Origin: Candidatus Hydrogenedentota bacterium
Lineage (GTDB): Bacteria > Hydrogenedentota > Hydrogenedentia > Hydrogenedentales > CAITNO01
Assembly (NCBI GenBank): GCA_011046175.1
Contig: DSBB01000119.1
Location: 1 to 14,540, forward strand
DNA: 14,540 bases
Direction of reading: 5' to 3'
Position 1 is the first letter of the stretch, and every line of letters starts with the position of its first letter. The notes under the pieces are model-generated. The model was not told the origin of the DNA. It saw only the letters and a program-made list of their open reading frames with translations, and did no database searches. A program made the position numbers and the translations under genes. This document shows positions 1-6,160 of this stretch, piece by piece.

Positions 1-2
1 AT

Positions 3-446
3 GCGGATGTTTTCGGGCCTGTTCACTGGCGTTTTGAATGCAACGGCTGGTCGTTCATCGGGTTCAATTCCTGCGAAGAATCGAAGAGCGAAGTCACAGT
101 GAGCGCAGAGGAGCTGGCATGGCTGAAGGCGCAGGCGGACGCCATCGTTCCTGAACAACCGATTGCCCTGTTCTGCCACCATCCCTTGAATCCGAACACC
201 AAGGCGTACCGGATTTTGAATGCCGACGCCGTCCTCGCCCTGTTCGCCAAACATGCGCTGAAGATTGCGGCGGCCGGACACTGGCATGGCAATCAGGTGG
301 AAGAACAGGACGGCGTGTTGTTTGTCACCACCGCCTGTTGCTCTTCAACACGCCCCAACTTCGACAATACTCCCGAAAAAGGATACCGCAGCCTTGACGC
401 CGGGGTTGCAACGACACGAACGGACTTTACCGTTGTCGGCTCATGA
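3..446 (+). CDS. Metallophosphoesterase, C-terminal part (5' end outside window)
   Basis: The reading frame is open from the first bases of the window to the TGA at 444-446, so only about 147 C-terminal residues are seen. They contain two late signature blocks of calcineurin-like phosphoesterases: a CHHPL block (one metal-ligand His after a hydrophobic strand) and GHWHGN (the GHxH block). Before them is the usual pattern FGPVHWRFECNGWSFIGFNS, a strand-turn-strand leading into a WLKAQ helix. The N-terminal DxH and GDxxD blocks lie upstream of the window. Members of this family hydrolyse phosphomonoesters or diesters with a di-metal centre; the substrate cannot be inferred. A possible terminator overlaps the stop codon, and the next gene starts 47 bases later. 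Confidence 0.85.
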   Translation, partial: ADVFGPVHWRFECNGWSFIGFNSCEESKSEVTVSAEELAWLKAQADAIVPEQPIALFCHHPLNPNTKAYRILNADAVLALFAKHALKIAAAGHWHGNQVEEQDGVLFVTTACCSSTRPNFDNTPEKGYRSLDAGVATTRTDFTVVGS

Positions 447-457
447 CCGGCTTTTTT
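435..457 (+). terminator. Possible Rho-independent terminator after the metallophosphoesterase
   Basis: GTCGG (435-439) can pair with CCGGC (447-451; one G-U pair) across a 7-base loop that holds the stop codon, followed by six T (452-457). The stem is short, so termination may be partial and the next gene could still be read through. Confidence 0.4.
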
Positions 458-493
458 GTCCTTGAATCCGAAACCGACACGGAGGTTATATTC

Positions 494-1387
494 ATGGCGA
501 CCATACTGGATGCAATCAAGAGCAAAGGCGTACTCGTATCTGACGGCGGGTGGGGTTCGTTCCTCGTGGCGAAGGGCTTGCAAGCGGGCGAAAGTCCGGA
601 ATCGTGGAACCTCGGCAATCCTGACGCGGTGCGTGATATTGCGCGGATGTATGCCGAGGCGGGCGCGGACGTGGTGCTCACCAACAGTTTTGGCGGCACA
701 CGCTATAAACTGGAGCATTACGGGCTGGCGGACAAGGCAGCTGAAATCAATACGGCGGCGGCCCGCTTGTCTCGTGAGAGTATACCCGCGGACAGGTTCG
801 TGTTGGCGTCCATGGGTCCCACGGGAAAGATATTGATGACGGGCGAGGTCGGTGAAGAGGAACTCTACGACGCGTTCACGGAGCAGGCGCAGGCGCTGGC
901 GGCGGGCGGCGCGGATGCGTTTACCGTGGAGACCATGAGCGCGCTGGACGAGGCGTCAGTGGCGGTGCGCGCGGTAAAGGAAAACACGTCGCTGCCTGTG
1001 GCTGCCAGTTTCACCTTTGATACGAAGACGTCGTCGGGCTATCGCACCATGATGGGCGTGTCGCCCGAGCAGATGGCGGAAGCGATGCTGGCGGCGGGCG
1101 CGAACATCTTGGGCGCGAATTGCAGTCTCGGTTCGGAAGAAATGATTGCCGTGATCGCCGCATTGCATGCCGTCGCACCGGACACACCGCTGATCGTTCA
1201 TCCCAACGCCGGGAGACCCGTTCAACAGGATGACGGCAGCATTCTCTACCCGGAAACGCCCGCCTGCATGGCGGGCAATGTGCGCGCGTTGATTGACGCG
1301 GGCGCGTCCATCATCGGCGGCTGCTGCGGCACGGGCCCCGAGCACATCCGCGCCATCCGCAAGGCTGTGGACGAGGCTTTGTACTGA
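494..1387 (+). CDS. Homocysteine S-methyltransferase family protein (stand-alone domain)
   Basis: A 297-residue protein made of one homocysteine-binding (pfam02574-type) domain. It is a TIM barrel that uses zinc to activate the homocysteine thiol for methyl transfer, giving methionine. The zinc ligands are visible: Cys210 in GANCSLG and the Cys277-Cys278 pair in GGCCGTGPEHI. The N-terminal block SDGGWGSFL and the motif VLTNSFGGT (61-69) are also typical. The ATG at 494 is chosen because GGAGG at 481-485 precedes it by 8 bases; an in-frame ATG at 443 would overlap the preceding gene and lacks an SD site. No cobalamin- or folate-binding domain is attached, so the methyl donor is either a separate corrinoid protein or a small molecule such as S-methylmethionine or a betaine. 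The stop codon overlaps the next start by one base (TGATG), which implies translational coupling to the radical SAM gene. Confidence 0.88.
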   Translation: MATILDAIKSKGVLVSDGGWGSFLVAKGLQAGESPESWNLGNPDAVRDIARMYAEAGADVVLTNSFGGTRYKLEHYGLADKAAEINTAAARLSRESIPADRFVLASMGPTGKILMTGEVGEEELYDAFTEQAQALAAGGADAFTVETMSALDEASVAVRAVKENTSLPVAASFTFDTKTSSGYRTMMGVSPEQMAEAMLAAGANILGANCSLGSEEMIAVIAALHAVAPDTPLIVHPNAGRPVQQDDGSILYPETPACMAGNVRALIDAGASIIGGCCGTGPEHIRAIRKAVDEALY

Positions 1388-2715
1388 TGTCGTTGTTACC
1401 ACAAGATTTGTTTACCGGGTACCACGTGATGGCGAAGCCGGCGGGGCCGTCGTGCAACCTGCGTTGCGCTTATTGCTTCTATCTGGAAAAATACAAGTTG
1501 TATCCGGACCGGAAAGAGCCGATCATGTCGGAGGCAACTCTTGAGGCGTATATCCGGCAGTACATTGAGGGCTTGTCCCATCTTCCGGAGATACACTTTG
1601 CGTGGCAAGGCGGCGAGCCCACGCTGGCGGGACTGGATTTTTTCCGCAAGGCGGTGGCGCTGCAACAGCAATACGGCGGCGGCAGGGTGATTCACAACGC
1701 GCTTCAGACCAACGGCATACTCATAGACGACGCGTGGTCGGCGTTTCTTGCGGAACACAATTTTCTGATCGGGCTGTCGCTGGACGGTCCGGAGCGGTTT
1801 CATGACGCGTTTCGACTTGACGCCGCGGGCAGGGGCAGTTTCAAACGGGTAATGGCCGCCCTTGAAACCATGAAACGGCATAATGTGGAATTTAACATCC
1901 TTGCCTGCGTAAACCGTCAAACGGCGGAAGCGCCGGAGGAGGTATATCGCTTTCTGCGCGCGCACGGCTCCGGGTTCATTCAATTCATCCCCATTGTGGA
2001 ACGCAGCATCGCGGCGGACGATCCCAATGCATTGACACTGGTAAAACCGGACGGTGACATTGAAGCGACCGTGACCCCGTGGAGCGTTATGCCGTTGCAG
2101 TACGGCAAGTTTCTTGCGGGCGTGTTTGACCTGTGGGTGCGTCACGATGTGGGCACGGTGTTCGTGCAGTTGTTTGACACGGCGCTGGAGGCGTGGATGG
2201 GCTACGAGCCGAGCCTGTGCTTCTTTCGCGAGACGTGCGGCGACGCCATGATTCTTGAATCCAACGGCGACCTCTATTCCTGCGACCACTTTGTGTATCC
2301 CGAACACCGCTTGGGCAACTTGCATGAACAGCCATTGTCCACGATGGCGCGTTCAGAAGAGCAACGTGCCTTCGGCGACGCAAAGCGGGACAGACTGCCC
2401 ACTTATTGCAATTCTTGCCAATTCCATTTCGCCTGTCGCGGCGAATGTCCCAAGCACCGTTTTACGGTTACCCAGGACGGTGATCCGGGCTTGAATTACC
2501 TTTGTGAAGGTTACCGCTACTTCTTCAGGCATATAGACCCTTATATGCAATTTATGGCCAATGAGCTGCGTCATCGTCGCCCCCCGGCAAACGTCATGGG
2601 ATGGGTGCGCCAACAGGAAAGCGGCGCGCCTGAATCGGCCAAACCCGACCCGAACCGTCCCTGTCCCTGCGGCAGCGGCCGCAAGTATAAAAAATGCTGC
2701 GGGCGAAACAAATAA
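1387..2715 (+). CDS. Anaerobic sulfatase-maturating enzyme (radical SAM/SPASM) with C-terminal SEC-C motif
   Basis: A 442-residue radical SAM enzyme expected to oxidise a Cys or Ser in the CxPxR/SxPxR signature of sulfatases to formylglycine in the cytoplasm. The SAM cluster motif is CNLRCAYC (Cys23, 27, 30). The SPASM cysteines are C278, C284, C299, C341, C344, C350, C354 and C373; their spacing closely follows the characterised clostridial anSME. Asp300, directly after C299, matches the proposed catalytic base of that enzyme. The QGGEPTL and SLDGP blocks also fit. After the catalytic part there is a linker and a terminal SEC-C zinc motif, PCPCGSGRKYKKCC (425-438). GAGG at 1373-1376 lies 10 bases before the ATG, within the preceding gene. 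No sulfatase gene is present in the window, so its clients must be encoded elsewhere. Peptide-modifying relatives of the SPASM family are an alternative, but the cysteine pattern and length favour anSME. Confidence 0.9.
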   Translation: MSLLPQDLFTGYHVMAKPAGPSCNLRCAYCFYLEKYKLYPDRKEPIMSEATLEAYIRQYIEGLSHLPEIHFAWQGGEPTLAGLDFFRKAVALQQQYGGGRVIHNALQTNGILIDDAWSAFLAEHNFLIGLSLDGPERFHDAFRLDAAGRGSFKRVMAALETMKRHNVEFNILACVNRQTAEAPEEVYRFLRAHGSGFIQFIPIVERSIAADDPNALTLVKPDGDIEATVTPWSVMPLQYGKFLAGVFDLWVRHDVGTVFVQLFDTALEAWMGYEPSLCFFRETCGDAMILESNGDLYSCDHFVYPEHRLGNLHEQPLSTMARSEEQRAFGDAKRDRLPTYCNSCQFHFACRGECPKHRFTVTQDGDPGLNYLCEGYRYFFRHIDPYMQFMANELRHRRPPANVMGWVRQQESGAPESAKPDPNRPCPCGSGRKYKKCCGRNK

Positions 2716-2719
2716 AATT

Positions 2720-2754
2720 TGTGGTTTTTCGAGACGACCACATGATTTTTTTTT
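2720..2754 (+). terminator. Probable Rho-independent terminator after the sulfatase-maturase gene
   Basis: TGTGGT (2720-2725) pairs perfectly with ACCACA (2737-2742) across an 11-base loop, followed after three bases by a run of nine T (2746-2754). It lies 5 bases after the TAA stop codon. Confidence 0.5.
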
Positions 2755-2781
2755 CAAAACGACGCTTGGCCTGTGTAATAA
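2753..2781 (+). promoter_or_regulatory. Weak candidate promoter for the YhhN-family gene
   Basis: A TTCAAA box (2753-2758) and a TAATAA box (2776-2781) are separated by 17 bases, just after the predicted terminator and about 45 bases before the start codon. Matches to the sigma-70 consensus are modest (4/6 and 3/6), so the location argues for it more than the sequence. Confidence 0.22.
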
Positions 2782-2826
2782 TGATCGCCCGGGTAAAATG
2801 ACCTTAAACGAAAGGAGCATACAAAT

Positions 2827-3465
2827 ATGGGCGTTATTTATGTAGCCTTGGGTATGACGGTGGCGGCGGTGGGGTTGCTGCTCTGGTTTCTCTCCCATGA
2901 ACATTATCTTTACGGCTTTTTCAAGATGCTCGCCTCGACGGGGTTTATTTTCTTATGCATATCGTCCGGGGGGATTCATAGCGCCTATGGCTTGATTATT
3001 TTAGTCGGGCTGGTGTTGTCATGGTGGGGGGATTTATTCCTGATTTCCCGCGGCGCGGGCATTTTCATGCTGGGACTCGTTTCTTTCTTCCTTGCCCATA
3101 TTTGCTACATCGCCGCTTTTATTGTCTATGGGACTGACTTGTCCAGCGCCCTTATCGCGCTGGCTGCGCTGATTGTTCCCTGCGCTTTCATTGTGCGCTG
3201 GCTTCATCCGCATCTGGGCAAAATGCGCATCGCTGTCTATGCGTATATGTGCGTGATCACCCTTATGGCGGCGTTGTCCGTCAGCGCTGCGGCGGCCCAT
3301 GGCGGTCTGCTCATCCCTCTGGGCGCGATACTGTTTTTCTGCTCGGATATTTTCGTTGCGCGTGACCGTTTTGTCAGGCCGGGCAATATAAATGCGTATA
3401 TTGGTTTGCCCTTGTACTACAGCGGCCAGGTGTTGTTGGCGATGACGCCGTTGTATGTGCAATAG
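2827..3465 (+). CDS. YhhN/TMEM86 family membrane protein (lysoplasmalogenase-type)
   Basis: A 212-residue, very hydrophobic protein with about seven to eight membrane spans, matching the length and character of the YhhN family (E. coli YhhN is about 208 residues). The conserved acidic positions of the family are present: WWGDLFL near residue 63 and FFCSDIFVARDRF near residue 175. Animal members hydrolyse the vinyl-ether bond of lysoplasmalogens; the bacterial substrate is less certain, so the enzyme name is by family. AAGGAG at 2812-2817 precedes the ATG by 9 bases. A terminator lies between it and the upstream gene, and the thioredoxin-like gene follows after 37 bases, possibly co-transcribed. 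Confidence 0.85.
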   Translation: MGVIYVALGMTVAAVGLLLWFLSHEHYLYGFFKMLASTGFIFLCISSGGIHSAYGLIILVGLVLSWWGDLFLISRGAGIFMLGLVSFFLAHICYIAAFIVYGTDLSSALIALAALIVPCAFIVRWLHPHLGKMRIAVYAYMCVITLMAALSVSAAAAHGGLLIPLGAILFFCSDIFVARDRFVRPGNINAYIGLPLYYSGQVLLAMTPLYVQ

Positions 3466-3502
3466 TTTGGAAGCAACTACATCCGTACAGGAGTTGAACA
3501 TC

Positions 3503-4090
3503 ATGGTACAAACAGCCTCGACAATGATGTCACTGGGCGCAAAAGCGCCTGATTTTTCGCTGCCGGACACTTCCGGCAATATGGTTTCTCTTTCGGACTT
3601 CGACGGGGCGAAGGCGTTTCTGGTCATGTTTATCTGCAACCATTGCCCCTTTGTGAAACACGTGCGCGACCAACTCGCCGATCTGGGCGCGGCCTATCAG
3701 GAAAAGGGCGTGGGCGTGGCGGCGATCATGTCCAATGATGTCGCCAACTTCCCTGACGACAGCCCGGAGAAGATGGCCGAGGAAGTACGGCTGGCGGGCT
3801 ATACGTTCCCGTATCTGTATGATGAAACCCAGTCGGTGGGGAAGGCGTACCGCGCGGCATGCACGCCGGATTTCTTTCTGTTCGACGGCGACAAGCGGCT
3901 GGTCTATCGCGGCCAGTTGGATGATGCGCGACCGGGCAACGACAAGCCGGTAACGGGCGCGGACTTGCGGGCGGCGCTTGACGCCGTGCTGGCGGGCAAA
4001 CCCATTCCCGAACCGCAGAAGCCAAGCATCGGCTGCAACATCAAATGGAAAGTCGGAAACGAGCCGGATTACTTTCCCGCCGCGAAGTGA
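3503..4090 (+). CDS. Thioredoxin-like (AhpC/TSA-type) family protein
   Basis: A 195-residue thioredoxin-fold protein with the peroxiredoxin-like opening GAKAPDFSLPDTSGNMVSLS and a CNHC pair (Cys45 and Cys48) followed by PFVK. This is the usual active-site form of a subfamily in which CxxC is CNHC. The later ACTPDFFLFD segment supplies the cis-proline loop of the fold, and the Cys just before it is a third conserved one. Expected role: thiol-disulfide exchange or peroxide reduction; no signal peptide is seen, so it is cytoplasmic. The ATG at 3503 has CAGGAG at 3488-3493, 9 bases upstream; an in-frame ATG at 3455 lies inside the preceding gene and has no SD site. Its 3' end overlaps the 3' end of the convergent thiL gene by 22 bases. 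Confidence 0.88.
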   Translation: MVQTASTMMSLGAKAPDFSLPDTSGNMVSLSDFDGAKAFLVMFICNHCPFVKHVRDQLADLGAAYQEKGVGVAAIMSNDVANFPDDSPEKMAEEVRLAGYTFPYLYDETQSVGKAYRAACTPDFFLFDGDKRLVYRGQLDDARPGNDKPVTGADLRAALDAVLAGKPIPEPQKPSIGCNIKWKVGNEPDYFPAAK

Positions 4091-5058
4091 TCAAAACCGC
4101 GCTGGGTAATGGGATGTCCGTTCAGCAACACTGCGGGTTCGCCCTCCTGCACTGTTCCGATACAGGTTAAAGGCAGGTCGAACGCCGCCGTGAAATGCGC
4201 GCACACATCCGCCTCCGCGTCCGGCGCAATGGTGAAGGCCAATTCGTAATCCTCGCCGCCCGACAGCGCGTACTCTTCCGGCGCGCGGCCTGTTGTCGGG
4301 GCATAACTGCGCATCTCCTGCGAGACGGGCAGTTTGTCTTTTTCAATGACTACGCGCACGCCGCTACGCTCGGCAATGTGTCCCAAGTCCTGCGCCAATC
4401 CGTCGCTCACATCTATCATGGCATGAACGCCGGTCTGACGCGCCAGCCACGCGCCTTCCTTGAGGCGCGGACGGGGGCGCGTATGAGCCTCGATCAGCGC
4501 GGTCTGTTCGGCGTCGCCCCGTTCAAGCGCCGTCATGCCGAGGGCGGCGCTCCCCGGATAACCGGAAACAGCGATGATGTCGCCCGGCTTTGCGCCGCTG
4601 CGATAGCGGGGCTCAACGTCCGGCGCCATTTCGCCAACCACTGCAATATCCAACATGATGCCGTTCAGCGTACGCACCGTGTCGCCGCCCGCAACAGGGA
4701 CGTCAAACTGTCGTGTCAGGTCGCTGACGCCCGCATATAATCGTGAGAGATATTCCGTCTCCGTATTAGCGGGACACCCCAAAGTAATCAGCAGGCATCG
4801 CGCCGCGCCGCCCATGGCGGCGATGTCGCTGAGCGCCACCGCCGCCGCTTTCCGGCCGATGGCTTCGGGCGTCATCCAGTCGCGCCGGAAATGCACTTCT
4901 TCGATCATGGCGTCGCAGGACAACAACACCCGCGTATTGCCCATCTGCACGATGGCGCAGTCGTCGCCGGGACCGCACAGCAGCCCGGACGCGCCCGGCA
5001 ACCCCGCCGTCAGCGCTTTGATCAGGCCGAACTCGCCCAATGCGCCGATGCCGCTCAT
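4069..5058 (-). CDS. thiL: Thiamine-monophosphate kinase
   Basis: A 329-residue cytoplasmic enzyme that uses ATP to phosphorylate thiamine monophosphate to thiamine pyrophosphate, the last step of cofactor synthesis. ThiL features occur in order: GEFGLI near the N-terminus, GPGDDCAIV (29-37) with the metal-binding Asp pair, LSDIAAMGG (76-84), GGDT (124-127), DVSDGLAQDLGHI (216-228) and SGGEDYEL (266-273). Length matches the family. The ATG at 5058 is chosen because it forms an ATGA overlap with the stop of the upstream nnrD gene; a longer reading to 5085 would run into that gene. The two genes are thus translationally coupled. No TPP riboswitch is visible upstream, so thiamine control is not evident here. 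Confidence 0.95.
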   Translation of the reverse strand: MSGIGALGEFGLIKALTAGLPGASGLLCGPGDDCAIVQMGNTRVLLSCDAMIEEVHFRRDWMTPEAIGRKAAAVALSDIAAMGGAARCLLITLGCPANTETEYLSRLYAGVSDLTRQFDVPVAGGDTVRTLNGIMLDIAVVGEMAPDVEPRYRSGAKPGDIIAVSGYPGSAALGMTALERGDAEQTALIEAHTRPRPRLKEGAWLARQTGVHAMIDVSDGLAQDLGHIAERSGVRVVIEKDKLPVSQEMRSYAPTTGRAPEEYALSGGEDYELAFTIAPDAEADVCAHFTAAFDLPLTCIGTVQEGEPAVLLNGHPITQRGFDHFAAGK

Positions 5059-5951
5059 GGCGCCGTCGCTTCGATATCGCGCCACGCCTGCGGCAGCGCG
5101 TCAATAATATCGCGGGCTATCAGAGCGCGTTCCGTCTTGTCGCGCGCCGCAATGTCGCCCGCCAGACCGTGCGCGTACACGCCTGCGCATGCCGCGTTAA
5201 AAGCGTCAAGCCCCTGCGCCAGCAGCGCGCCGATGACGCCCGACAACACGTCGCCCGACCCGCCTGTGGCCATGCCTGAATTGCCCGTGGGACATTGCCG
5301 GATGCGTCCGTCCGGCGCGGCGATGACCGTTCCCGCGCCCTTCAGCGCCACGACCACCCGCCACAGCGCCGCATACTTCGCCGCGACGCCCGCTCGGTCC
5401 TGCTGTATTTCCTTTGTGGTCAATCCGGTCAGCCGCGCCATTTCGCCGGGATGCGGCGTGAACACCGCGTTTTCATTTGCCGCGGCGTCTCGCGGCGTCA
5501 GTCTTTGCCGATGCGCCGCAAAGGCGTTCAAGGCGTCCGCGTCCGCCAGCAGCGGCAGCGACCGCGCCTGCACCAGCCGCCGCGCCAGCCGCATGGTTGA
5601 AGGGTGCCTGGACAGTCCCGGCCCGATGACCATGGCCGACTTGTCTTGAATAAACGCCTGGATGGCGTCCAACGCCTCGAAGGCCGTCGTGGCGGTGTCT
5701 GTTGCCGGCAGCGGCAGGAGCATCGGCTCGACCAGCGCCGCGGCAAGCGCGTCCGCCAGCGGCGCGGGCACGCCCGCTGTGACCAGCCCGACGCCAGAAC
5801 GCATCGCCGCGTCGCATGTCAGTTTTGCCGCGCCGGTGAACCCGCGCGATCCCGCCAGCACAAACAGGTGGCCGAACGCGCCCTTGTGTCCGTCTTGCGG
5901 ACGGGGCGGCAGCATCATGCGTATTTCTTCGTGGGACAACAATTCCGGCAT
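5055..5951 (-). CDS. nnrD: ADP-dependent NAD(P)H-hydrate dehydratase (stand-alone NnrD domain)
   Basis: A 298-residue ribokinase-fold enzyme that restores damaged, hydrated NADH/NADPH using ADP or ATP. Visible motifs: KGAFGHLFVLAGS (23-35), GPGLS (110-114), DADALN (137-142), TPHPGEMARLTG (165-176), KGAGTVI (204-210) and GNSGMATGGSGDVLSGVI (223-240), whose Asp234 is the expected catalytic residue. The N-terminal NnrE epimerase domain, fused in many bacteria (YjeF), is absent, so the epimerase must be encoded elsewhere or be missing. CAGGAG, reading from 5965 to 5960, precedes the ATG by 8 bases. It is the first gene of a two-gene unit with thiL, overlapping it by 4 bases. Confidence 0.94.
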   Translation of the reverse strand: MPELLSHEEIRMMLPPRPQDGHKGAFGHLFVLAGSRGFTGAAKLTCDAAMRSGVGLVTAGVPAPLADALAAALVEPMLLPLPATDTATTAFEALDAIQAFIQDKSAMVIGPGLSRHPSTMRLARRLVQARSLPLLADADALNAFAAHRQRLTPRDAAANENAVFTPHPGEMARLTGLTTKEIQQDRAGVAAKYAALWRVVVALKGAGTVIAAPDGRIRQCPTGNSGMATGGSGDVLSGVIGALLAQGLDAFNAACAGVYAHGLAGDIAARDKTERALIARDIIDALPQAWRDIEATAP

Positions 5952-5981
5952 ACGCGCATCTCCTGATGATAGATTGCTGTC

Positions 5982-6011
5982 ATTATGCTACGCATTGGTT
6001 GGGAGAAACAA
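5982..6011 (-). promoter_or_regulatory. Candidate promoter of the nnrD-thiL unit
   Basis: On the - strand, TTGTTT (6011-6006) and CATAAT (5987-5982) are 18 bases apart and end about 30 bases before the nnrD start. The -10 box matches consensus at 5/6. A closely similar arrangement precedes the Asp-box gene (9403-9432). The rest of the 209-base gap 5952-6160 shows no gene, only a short tandem repeat at 6047-6073. Confidence 0.4.
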
Positions 6012-6046
6012 TTCCCGGGCAATGGAAATACGGCCTGGTGTTCGGG

Positions 6047-6073
6047 TATGGGACTTATGGGACGTATGAGATA
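6047..6073 (+). repeat. Short tandem repeat, 9-base unit, about three copies
   Basis: TATGGGACT, TATGGGACG and the diverged TATGAGATA lie head to tail in the intergenic gap between nnrD and the beta-helix gene. No function is evident. Confidence 0.55.
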
Positions 6074-6160
6074 TTCATGTGCCATTAAGTTGTTCCGCGA
6101 ACCTTCTTGTTTTTGATCATAGTTTCTGGTCTAAGCGTTGCTAAAGCGTGTCTCGGCGCG

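Noticed and set aside
1396..2325. 309-codon - strand frame antisense to the sulfatase-maturase gene
   Set aside because: The opposite strand carries all catalytic cysteine motifs of anSME in the right spacing, so this frame is a by-product of codon bias.
4195..4740. Long + strand frame antisense to thiL
   Set aside because: It is a shadow of the thiL gene in GC-rich sequence; its Arg/Ala/His-rich product has no recognisable motif.
5952..6160. TPP riboswitch upstream of the nnrD-thiL unit
   Set aside because: No sequence resembling the conserved THI-box elements was seen in the gap.
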